Below are positions 9,247-16,608 of a stretch of 64,000 nucleotides of DNA, piece after piece. The stretch lies in assembly GCF_900103475.1 (NCBI RefSeq), contig NZ_FNHG01000015.1, positions 16,051 through 80,050 on the forward strand. The letters are read 5' to 3'. This DNA comes from Maricaulis salignorans (GTDB taxonomy: Bacteria > Pseudomonadota > Alphaproteobacteria > Caulobacterales > Maricaulaceae). The first letter of the stretch is position 1, and each line of letters starts with the position of its first letter. Made by a program: the position numbers and the translations under genes. The notes below the pieces were generated by a model that was given only the letters and a program-made list of their open reading frames with translations, was not told the DNA's origin and did not search any database.

Positions 9247-10479
9247 ATGTTCTCACGACTCAAACTCGCTGTGTGGGGCACAGCACAACGTTGGTTCCCG
9301 GACCGGCAAATCTACCATCGTAGCGATGGTCAGGTTCGCTATTTCGCGATCTCGACGGCGGTTCAGATCAGCGCGCTTCTCAGCGCCGCGGTTCTGGCGT
9401 GCTGGCTCTGTTACTCGACTGTCTCTGTCGCGTTTCACGGTCAGGCCCTTGCGGCCAAAGACTCGGCGATCGAACGCGAACGTATCAATCTCAATCGCAT
9501 GGTCGCCGAAGCACAGGCCAGTGAAGCCACAGCCTATTCCTTCATGGAATCGCGCATGGAAGAGTTTGATCGCGCTGCCTATGAATTCCAGATGCGCCAC
9601 GAAACGCTCAGTCAGCTCGTGGAATTCGCCGAACAATTGAGCGGCAATGATATGGCGCCCTCGCCGGCCCTCGCCGATGATCGCGTCCTGATGGCCGCCA
9701 CGCCGGCCGACCCGACGCCGCGAATGGCCCGCGACCCACTGATCAATATCGCAGCCATGTCGGATTCTCCGGAAGACCAGATTTCGTATCTGATGGGCGA
9801 ACAGGACAATGTCCTCGCCCAGGCCGAGGACGCTACCGAAGCGCGGCTGGAAAACCTGCGTGCCGTGTTGCGCCTGACCGGACTGGACATTGATCATGTC
9901 GTGGCCAGCGGGCAAAATGGCGAGGAACAGGGCGGCCCCTATATCCCGATCAATGACACACAACTGTTTTCTGACGGTTGGGACCTGGAAGCCGATTTCT
10001 CCTCCCGCATCACGCGCGTCGCCGCGCGCATGCTTGAGGTCGAGGAATTGGAACGCTTCATCGAGACCGGCCCACTGGGCGTTCCCGTCGACGCCGCCTA
10101 CCGCCGGACCAGCCCGTTCGGTGTCCGGCTTGACCCCTTCAATCGCCGTGCGACTCAACACCGCGGCATTGATTTTGCAGCCTATCGGCGTGCACCCATT
10201 GTCGCGACCGGACCCGGGCGCGTCATTTACGCCGGCTGGCGCAGCGGCTATGGTCGTTGTGTTGAAATCGACCATGGCTACGGGTTCGTGACGCGTTATG
10301 GTCACATGAATGAAATCGCAGTGAGGCGTGGCGACACAGTCGAACGTGGACAACAGGTCGGGGGCATGGGTTCCACAGGACGCAGTACGGCCACGCACTT
10401 GCATTATGAAATCTGGTATGAAGGATCTGCGATAGATCCCGAACGCCTATTGAGGGCCGGACAATATGTTCAAGGGTAA
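9247..10479 (+). CDS. membrane-anchored M23 (LytM) peptidoglycan endopeptidase
   Basis: A 410-residue bitopic protein. A cytoplasmic N-terminus (1-32) is followed by a transmembrane helix (about 33-63), a predicted coiled coil (70-130), a linker, and a C-terminal M23 domain (about 285-400). Zinc ligands look intact: H305 and D309 in QHRGIDFAAY, and HLHYE with H384 and H386. It is expected to cut peptide cross-links in peptidoglycan. The bactofilin gene starts 14 bases before its stop, so the two are co-translated. In stalked and budding alphaproteobacteria such bactofilin/M23 pairs (for example LmdC-type proteins) localise wall growth. The same role is inferred here. Confidence 0.93.
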   Translation: MFSRLKLAVWGTAQRWFPDRQIYHRSDGQVRYFAISTAVQISALLSAAVLACWLCYSTVSVAFHGQALAAKDSAIERERINLNRMVAEAQASEATAYSFMESRMEEFDRAAYEFQMRHETLSQLVEFAEQLSGNDMAPSPALADDRVLMAATPADPTPRMARDPLINIAAMSDSPEDQISYLMGEQDNVLAQAEDATEARLENLRAVLRLTGLDIDHVVASGQNGEEQGGPYIPINDTQLFSDGWDLEADFSSRITRVAARMLEVEELERFIETGPLGVPVDAAYRRTSPFGVRLDPFNRRATQHRGIDFAAYRRAPIVATGPGRVIYAGWRSGYGRCVEIDHGYGFVTRYGHMNEIAVRRGDTVERGQQVGGMGSTGRSTATHLHYEIWYEGSAIDPERLLRAGQYVQG

Positions 10480-10993
10480 CAAAGACGTCTCACCATCCGA
10501 TTCGATGTCACAGTCGAGCATGCCGACCAAGAGGACTGCCATGAAATCCAGAGCCCCATCCATCCTCTCGGGTGATCTTGTACTGACCGGATCGATTGTG
10601 TCCGAAGGCGAAGTTCAACTCGATGGTTCCGTTGACGGCGATATCCGCGCCGGATCGCTGATCATCGGCGAAGACGCGGTCGTCACCGGCGAAGTTTACG
10701 CCGAGACCGTCGTCATCCGCGGGAAAGTCTCTGGCAGCGTCCGCGCTCGCCAGGTCCAGCTGGCCGCAACAGCGCGCATTGAAGGCGACATCGTGCATGC
10801 CGCCCTGTCTGTCGAAAGCGGTGCTTTCTTCGACGGCCATTGCCGCCACTCAACCGATCCACTCGCAGAAAAGAGCGGGCCATCGGCGACCACCAGCGCG
10901 CCAAAGATGGACAGCCGTCCACCTGCACCGCCAGCCAACAAGCCGGCCGCTGTGGACCAGCCACCGCTGGCCGCGAACAAGTCCAGCCTCTGA
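10466..10993 (+). CDS. bacA: bactofilin (polymer-forming cytoskeletal protein)
   Basis: A 175-residue bactofilin. The DUF583 beta-helix spans about residues 28-130, with regular turns such as SGDLVLTGSIVSEGEVQLDG and VDGDIRAGSLIIGEDAVVTG. Short disordered Pro/Ala-rich tails flank it. Bactofilins polymerise without nucleotides into membrane-attached filaments. The start at 10466 overlaps the M23 gene; internal ATGs at residues 8 and 14 could also be used, because the first ~25 residues are not part of the fold. The symbol bacA is given by family analogy. Confidence 0.92.
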   Translation: MFKGNKDVSPSDSMSQSSMPTKRTAMKSRAPSILSGDLVLTGSIVSEGEVQLDGSVDGDIRAGSLIIGEDAVVTGEVYAETVVIRGKVSGSVRARQVQLAATARIEGDIVHAALSVESGAFFDGHCRHSTDPLAEKSGPSATTSAPKMDSRPPAPPANKPAAVDQPPLAANKSSL

Positions 10994-11017
10994 TCGACAG
11001 ACGCAGGTCAAAATGAG

Positions 11018-11052
11018 AAAAGCCGGCGTGCCCATCGGGACGCCGGCTTTTT
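11018..11052. terminator. bidirectional terminator between bactofilin and prfB
   Basis: GCCGGCGT pairs with ACGCCGGC and the stem extends inward with CCC/GGG. TTTTT follows on the plus strand and AAAA precedes, so it can end transcription in both directions. Confidence 0.85.
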
Positions 11053-11096
11053 CATGTCTGGAGCTCAGCGCTCAGTCGCTCACGGCCTGTGCGAAA

Positions 11097-12225
11097 TCAG
11101 GACTCAGCGTCCTCACCACCCACACGCGCAGCCAGGGCCGCAGCCATGAAGGCATCAAGGTCACCATCGAGCACACCGCCTGTGTCCGAGGTTTCAACGG
11201 CAGTCCGCAAATCCTTGACCATCTGATAGGGCTGCAGCACGTAAGAGCGGATCTGATGCCCCCAGCCAATCTCGCTCTTGCTGTCGGCCAGCGCCTGGGC
11301 AGCGGCCTCACGGCGTTGAAGCTCGATCTCGTAGACCCGGGCACGCAGCATGTCCCAGGCCCGTGACCTGTTCTTGTGCTGGGAGCGGTCATTCTGGCAC
11401 TGAACCACAACCGCTTTCTCTTCACCGGGCATGTCATAGGTCAGGCGCACGGCCGAATCCGTCTTGTTGATGTGCTGACCACCGGCGCCGGACGCGCGAT
11501 AGGTGTCGGTCCGCACCTTGGATTCGTCGATATCGACCTCGATCGCATCATCAATCTGCGGATAGACGCCGACCGAGGAGAAGCTGGTGTGGCGGCGGGC
11601 GCTGGAATCGAACGGAGAGATCCGAACCAGACGGTGCACACCGGCCTCCGTCTTCAGCCAGCCATAGGCATTCTCGCCCTTCACCAGCATGGTCGTTGAC
11701 TTCAGGCCCGCCTCTTCGCCGGCCTGTTCTTCCATGATCTCGACCTTGTAGTCGTGCGCATTGGCCCAGCGCGCATACATGCGCGCCAGCATCGCGGCCC
11801 AGTCCTGGCTTTCCGTGCCGCCGGCACCGGAATGGATTTCAACGAAAGCGTCATTGCCATCGGCCTCACCGGAGAGCAGCGTCTCCAGCTGGGCGCGGCG
11901 CATGCGTTCGGCGAGCCTGTTGAGGCCGTCGACAGCCTCCTCGACCATCTCGGCATCCTCTTCCATCTCGGCCAGCTCGATCATTTCGACGCTGTCGGAG
12001 AGCTCCTGCTCGGCCTCGTTCACCGTGCTGATCGCACCCTCAAGGCGGGTGCGTTCACGCATCAATTCCTGCGCCTTGGCTGGATTGTTCCAGAAGTCGG
12101 GATGCTCGGATCGAGCGTTGAGTTCGTCTAGTCTTTTCTGGGCTGTATCCCAGTCAAAGACGCCTCCTCAGCAGGCCTACGGCCTGCTGGATTTCGTCGG
12201 ACAGGTTCTGGATATCTGCGCGCAT
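11097..12225 (-). CDS. prfB: peptide chain release factor 2, with programmed +1 frameshift
   Basis: RF2 reads UGA and UAA stops. The main frame has the tripeptide anticodon SPF ([18 protein letters not shown]) and the catalytic GGQ ([16 protein letters not shown]). The first 23 codons, starting at ATG 12225 ([17 protein letters not shown]...), end at an in-frame TGA at 12154-12156. A +1 slip at CTT-TGA continues into [12 protein letters not shown] and the remaining protein, about 375 residues in all. An AGGAGG sits one codon before CTT. This is the classic autoregulatory device: low RF2 slows termination at UGA and favours the shift. The gene is therefore intact, not a truncated form starting at the later internal ATG. 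AGGAAGG precedes the start. Confidence 0.95.
12153..12168 (-). promoter_or_regulatory. prfB programmed +1 frameshift site
   Basis: Read on the minus strand, the site is AGGAGG-CGT-CTT-TGA-C. The elements are an internal Shine-Dalgarno (12163-12168), the slippery CTT (12157-12159), the in-frame stop TGA (12154-12156) and a following C that weakens termination. Spacing matches the well-known bacterial prfB signal. Confidence 0.95.
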
Positions 12226-12324
12226 CGGGCAAAGGCCTTCCTGGATCAAGCGGATCAGTCTTGGAGATAAAGGGCGAGGACCGGTCCGACAAGACGGGCT
12301 GTGCAGACCGGGCCCTGCGAACCG

Positions 12325-14817
12325 CTAGTAGAGGCCGCCCAGATCATCTTCCTCGTCATCCTCGCCGGTTCCGTCTTCCGGTTCAGCGGCCAGCTGCGAC
12401 AACGGGTCCTCGCTGACCGAATTGCGCGCAAAGCTCAATCCGCTCTCATCCTCGCGCGACTGCCGGGACGGCTCTGTCCCGGGCCGGAAGGCTTCCAGGA
12501 TCACGCCCGACTGCCCAAGAATACCCGGCTCGCCTGTCGTGCGATCAATTGGCACCAGACGCACGCCTGGTGGCACCCGGAAGGGCGCAACCGGGTAGTT
12601 TTCAAGCGCCTCGGCAAGAAAATCGCGCACGATCGGTGCCGCGACGCGGCCACCGGCCTCACCCGAGCCCAGCTGGTAGGGCGTGTCAAAACCGATATAG
12701 GCGCCGACAACGATGTCGGGACCGAAGCCGACAAACCAGGCGTCGCGGAAATCATTCGTGGTGCCGGTCTTGCCGCCGAGCGGCCGGCCAAGCGAACGCA
12801 GGGCGGTACCCGTACCGCGCTGGACGGCGCCTTCGAGCATGTGCACGACCTGATAGGCAGTGACAGGACTGACGACCTCGACACCGGTTTCCGGGAAGAC
12901 CGGTTCGGCCAGACCCGCTTGCCAGTCAGGCGTATCGCAGGTTTCGCAATCGAGCTGTTCATGGGCGTAAATCGTCGCGCCAAAACGATCCTGCACCCGA
13001 TCCAGCAGGGTGGGTTCGACGCGGCGGCCGCCATTGACCAGGGTCGAATAGGCCGAGACCAGGCGATAGAGCGTGGTTTCACCGGAACCCAACGCCATCG
13101 CCAGAACCGGCTCAAGCTCGTCATAAATGCCGAAACGCACACCGTAATCGACGATCGGATCCATACCCATTTCCTGGGCAAGCCGGACCGTCATGACATT
13201 ACGGGACAATTCGAGGCCGAGTCGCAGGGTCGACATGCCGTAATATCGTTCCGAATAGTTCTGCGGCATGTAGAAACGCTCTTCCGGACCGCCCGAGGCG
13301 ACGAAGGGCGCATCGAGGATCAGGCTGGCGGGCGTGTAACCACTGTCCAGCGCGGCCGCATAGACGAAGGGTTTGAAGGATGAGCCTGGCTGCCGGCGTG
13401 CCTGTGTGGCGCGATTGAACTGGCTCATCTGGAAGCTGTAGCCGCCGACCATCGCCAGGACGCGGCCGGTATGCGGGTCCATGGCGAGAATCCCGCCATT
13501 GATCGCGGGAACCTGGCGCAAGCCGTAATCGCCGTCCGTCTCGGGCAAGGCCTCGACAATGATCACATCGCCGGCGCTGAGCACGGCACTGGCGCGGCTG
13601 ATCGACGGTCCGACCTCGCCATCGCCTAAGGACTCGCGCGCCCAACTCAGTTCGGACAGGGGAATACGCCCCTCCTCGCCATTGAGAAGACCGATCCGGG
13701 CCTCACGATCACCGCTCTCCAATACGAGCGCCGGGATCCAGCCCTCATCCATGTCGCGCGGGATATCGACCGCAGCGAGGCGCTCGACCCAATCATCGCC
13801 AAGCTCGATCTGGGCCAGGGCACCATGGTAGCCATGGCGCCGGTCATAGACTTCCAACCCGTTACGCAACGCCCGGCGGGCCGCCAGCTGCAGCGTGGTA
13901 TCCAGCGTGGTCCGGATGGACAGGCCGCCATTATAGAGCTCGTCATCGCCATACATGGAGAAGACTTCGCGCCGGACATTTTCCACGAAATACTCGGCGG
14001 CGGTATAGGTCGCGCCCGACAGGCGATCGACGGTCGTCATCGGCCGCGCGGCGGCTTCGCTGGCCTCTTCCTCGGAAATATAGCCATTGGCCGCCATGCG
14101 CGAGAGCACCCAATTGCGCCGATTGACGGCGGCTTCGGGGTGGCGTTCAGGATGGAAAAGCGCCGGTCCGTTGACCACGGCAGCGAGGTAGGCAGTTTCC
14201 TCGATCGATAATTCGTCGATCGATTTGCCGAAATAATTCAAGGCGGCGGCGGCGATCCCGTAGGAGCGGCGGCCAAAATAGATCTCATTGAGATAGAGTT
14301 CGAGGATCTGGTCCTTGGTAAACGCGCGCTCGATCCGGCGCGTCAGCACCATTTCCTGCACCTTGCGCTCAAGGCGCTGCTCGCTGGAGAGGAGGAAATT
14401 CTTCGCGACCTGCTGTGTAATCGTCGAGGCGCCTTCGAGGTTTTCACCGCGCATGACATGGCCGACATTGGCCATCATCGCGCGCAAAATACCGCGGAAG
14501 TCGAGCCCGCCATGGTCGTAAAAACTCTTGTCCTCGGCGGAGATGAAGGCATGGACGACATTTTGCGGGATATTGTCGATCGGCACGAAAACCCGATGCT
14601 CGCGGGCATATTCGGCGATCAGCAGGCCATCGCCGGCATGGACCCGGCTCATGATCGCCGGCTCATACTCGGCCAATTGCTGGTAGTCCGGCAGGTCATC
14701 GGTCACCCGGACGACATAGATCGCCACGGCAATGAAGCCGACAACGGCCAGCACGACCGCTGCAATCCCGCCCCACAAGGCGGCACGCATGACATTACGC
14801 AAAGTGAAAATTCTCAT
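12325..14817 (-). CDS. mrcA: penicillin-binding protein 1A, bifunctional transglycosylase/transpeptidase
   Basis: An 830-residue class A PBP that polymerises and cross-links peptidoglycan. It has an N-terminal membrane helix (about 11-36) and a GT51 glycosyltransferase domain with EDKSFYDHGG (catalytic Glu95) and GASTITQQVAKN. An OB-like insert follows, then the transpeptidase with nucleophile Ser479 (SSFK), SRN (538-540) and KTGT (683-686). The C-terminus ends in an acidic tail. The start MRIFTLRN is chosen for the GAGGG just upstream and the correct anchor topology. It lies in the same direction as the amidase and prfB; the order rne/amiC/mrcA/prfB is common in alphaproteobacteria. Confidence 0.96.
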   Translation of the reverse strand: MRIFTLRNVMRAALWGGIAAVVLAVVGFIAVAIYVVRVTDDLPDYQQLAEYEPAIMSRVHAGDGLLIAEYAREHRVFVPIDNIPQNVVHAFISAEDKSFYDHGGLDFRGILRAMMANVGHVMRGENLEGASTITQQVAKNFLLSSEQRLERKVQEMVLTRRIERAFTKDQILELYLNEIYFGRRSYGIAAAALNYFGKSIDELSIEETAYLAAVVNGPALFHPERHPEAAVNRRNWVLSRMAANGYISEEEASEAAARPMTTVDRLSGATYTAAEYFVENVRREVFSMYGDDELYNGGLSIRTTLDTTLQLAARRALRNGLEVYDRRHGYHGALAQIELGDDWVERLAAVDIPRDMDEGWIPALVLESGDREARIGLLNGEEGRIPLSELSWARESLGDGEVGPSISRASAVLSAGDVIIVEALPETDGDYGLRQVPAINGGILAMDPHTGRVLAMVGGYSFQMSQFNRATQARRQPGSSFKPFVYAAALDSGYTPASLILDAPFVASGGPEERFYMPQNYSERYYGMSTLRLGLELSRNVMTVRLAQEMGMDPIVDYGVRFGIYDELEPVLAMALGSGETTLYRLVSAYSTLVNGGRRVEPTLLDRVQDRFGATIYAHEQLDCETCDTPDWQAGLAEPVFPETGVEVVSPVTAYQVVHMLEGAVQRGTGTALRSLGRPLGGKTGTTNDFRDAWFVGFGPDIVVGAYIGFDTPYQLGSGEAGGRVAAPIVRDFLAEALENYPVAPFRVPPGVRLVPIDRTTGEPGILGQSGVILEAFRPGTEPSRQSREDESGLSFARNSVSEDPLSQLAAEPEDGTGEDDEEDDLGGLY

Positions 14818-14910
14818 GACGCCCTCTGGACCCCCGCCCCAACAGTCCGAATGCAAAACCACGACACCGCGGCGGCATTATGGCCACCCAGCGTCCAGGC
14901 ACAAACCGAT

Positions 14911-16122
14911 TTAGCGGACAGGCAGTTCCCGTGACGGGTTTTCCTGCAGTGGACCGAGATCCCCGCGCTGCTCAAAATAGGCATCAATCCCGTTCAGGAC
15001 AGCCGCCATCTGGCGACGACGCGCGGCCGCCGACGTCAAATTGGCCTCATCATTTCGATTGGTCATGAAGCCCATTTCCAGCAATACGGCCGGCACACGC
15101 GAATCGAGCAGGACGAAGAGATTGGCCTGCCGGTGCGGATTCTGGAGCAAGGGACCGGCCGTCCCGAGATGCTCCAGCAAGACTTCGGCGAAGGCCGTGG
15201 ACTGATTGCGCTTCTCGCGCAGTTCCAGCTCAACCAGGATATTGTTGACGTCGACCTGGTCGGTCGGCCCCTGGCCCTGGTGCGCCCGCTGGCGCGCCCG
15301 GTTCTCGGCCCGGTCATTCAGCGTATAGACGGCGGTACCGTGCACCGAGCTGTCGGCCGAGGAATCGGCGTGAATCGACAGGAAGAGGTCGGCCCGTTGT
15401 TCGACCATCACGCCGACGCGATTCTCCCAGGACGGGTAAACATCGCGGTCGCGGGTCATGTACACGTCATAGCGGCCGGTCGCCTCAAGCTGGCGCCGCA
15501 GTTCGCGCGCGGCTTCCAGGGCGACATCGCTTTCGCGTGTACCGCTCGGGCTGAGCGATCCGGGATCGCGGCCGCCATGACCGGCATCGATCACGAGGAC
15601 ACGACGCGCCCGTGATGGTGGCGGCGTATAGACAGCCTCGACGCGCTCGGCGATCAATGATTCGAGTTCACCCGTGCGGATAAAGCCGGATGTTGCCGCG
15701 AAACTGCGTGGATTGGCCGGAGCCAGGTCGATCACGAGGCGGTAATTATCCCCGGCGCTCGACGGATCCAGCACGAATTGGGAAGCGATCACAGCCGGGC
15801 CATCAAGCTCGAACACGACGCGCGAACTATTGGCGGAATTATTGAAGAAGCGGAAATTGCCAACCAGGCCAGCGCCGAGGCCCTCGCCGGTATCAAGCCC
15901 GCGTACGGCCCAGGCTGAGGCCGGCATGTCCACAACCAGGCGGTCGGGCGGGCCTTCCAGCGTGAAGGCCCGAAAACTGGCCGAATCGGAGATTTCAATC
16001 ACGACCCGGGTCCGCTCATCCTCGACGCCAAATCGCACATCGCGGACCTGCTGATCCGCAACGGCACCCGCGCTGACGAGCAGACTACCGAGGATTGCCC
16101 AAATAAGCCGTTGAACTTGCAT
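14911..16122 (-). CDS. amiC: N-acetylmuramoyl-L-alanine amidase with AMIN domain
   Basis: About 403 residues: a signal peptide (1-22), a periplasmic AMIN domain (about 25-135) that targets peptidoglycan or the septum, a linker, and an Amidase_3 zinc domain (about 172-390). Visible zinc ligands are H182 (VIDAGHGG), E197 (RESDVALE) and H251 (LSIHADS), with the catalytic Glu in LLEMGF. It cuts the MurNAc-L-Ala bond and helps daughter-cell separation. The start is uncertain: ATG 16122 gives a clean signal peptide, while ATG 16140 is also in frame; neither has a strong ribosome site. The symbol is by homology. Confidence 0.93.
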   Translation of the reverse strand: MQVQRLIWAILGSLLVSAGAVADQQVRDVRFGVEDERTRVVIEISDSASFRAFTLEGPPDRLVVDMPASAWAVRGLDTGEGLGAGLVGNFRFFNNSANSSRVVFELDGPAVIASQFVLDPSSAGDNYRLVIDLAPANPRSFAATSGFIRTGELESLIAERVEAVYTPPPSRARRVLVIDAGHGGRDPGSLSPSGTRESDVALEAARELRRQLEATGRYDVYMTRDRDVYPSWENRVGVMVEQRADLFLSIHADSSADSSVHGTAVYTLNDRAENRARQRAHQGQGPTDQVDVNNILVELELREKRNQSTAFAEVLLEHLGTAGPLLQNPHRQANLFVLLDSRVPAVLLEMGFMTNRNDEANLTSAAARRRQMAAVLNGIDAYFEQRGDLGPLQENPSRELPVR

Positions 16123-16608
16123 CACCACACCATCGCACATACCGTGATTCTGTACACGGCTTTTGATGCACCCTAACCGGTGGAGCTTGACGTTTCGTTG
16201 ATGAAGCCCTGCAAACCCCGCTTTATTTTGCGACCGCCACAAAGGCTTTCCTTAGCCAACCGAATGTTGCATGCTCAAAAGGCCTTGGCAGATGATCGAC
16301 TCCAAATGGAGTTGCGATACTTTTCCAGGCGCGAAGAGGCTGCGTCCGATCCGGACGTGCCGACACGCTCTTCTTTAGCTGCGGGACAGATCTCTGATTA
16401 CCCGCGGCCCCGACCGCCGCGCCCTCGCCCGCATGGTTTTCCATGGCCCGGGCGCGTTTTTGAAAACAGCCGACACGTGAGGCTAGCCTGATGCTTATAT
16501 CTTTGCTGCCAGGCCACAGCTCACCCATCGCGCCCCCGCCACTCCTGATATCTGCGCCCTTCCTTCCGGAAGCCCGCGGTCAGGATGTGCGCGCAGGAGA
16601 CACCTTTT
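16123..16608. other. 486-base divergent intergenic region: amiC promoter and rne 5' leader
   Basis: The longest gene-free stretch of the window. It should hold the promoters of amiC (minus) and rne (plus). Short inverted repeats such as GTCCGATCCGGAC near 16345 and a GANTC methylation-type site near 16305 are visible. No convincing small gene is seen, and open frames here lack protein-like composition. A long leader is expected because rne mRNA is autoregulated through its 5' untranslated region in many bacteria; that is inference for this organism. Confidence 0.6.

Noticed and set aside
11097..12065. A shortened prfB starting at the internal ATG ([10 protein letters not shown]), or a prfB pseudogene broken by TGA
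   Set aside because: The upstream in-frame TGA lies in a canonical +1 frameshift signal, and the joined frames give a normal RF2 N-terminus.
12301..13383. A 360-codon plus-strand open frame
   Set aside because: Antisense to the mrcA transpeptidase domain, whose motifs are intact.
16180..16528. Short open frames in the amiC-rne gap
   Set aside because: They have no ribosome site, no protein-like composition and overlap on both strands; the region fits an rne leader better.
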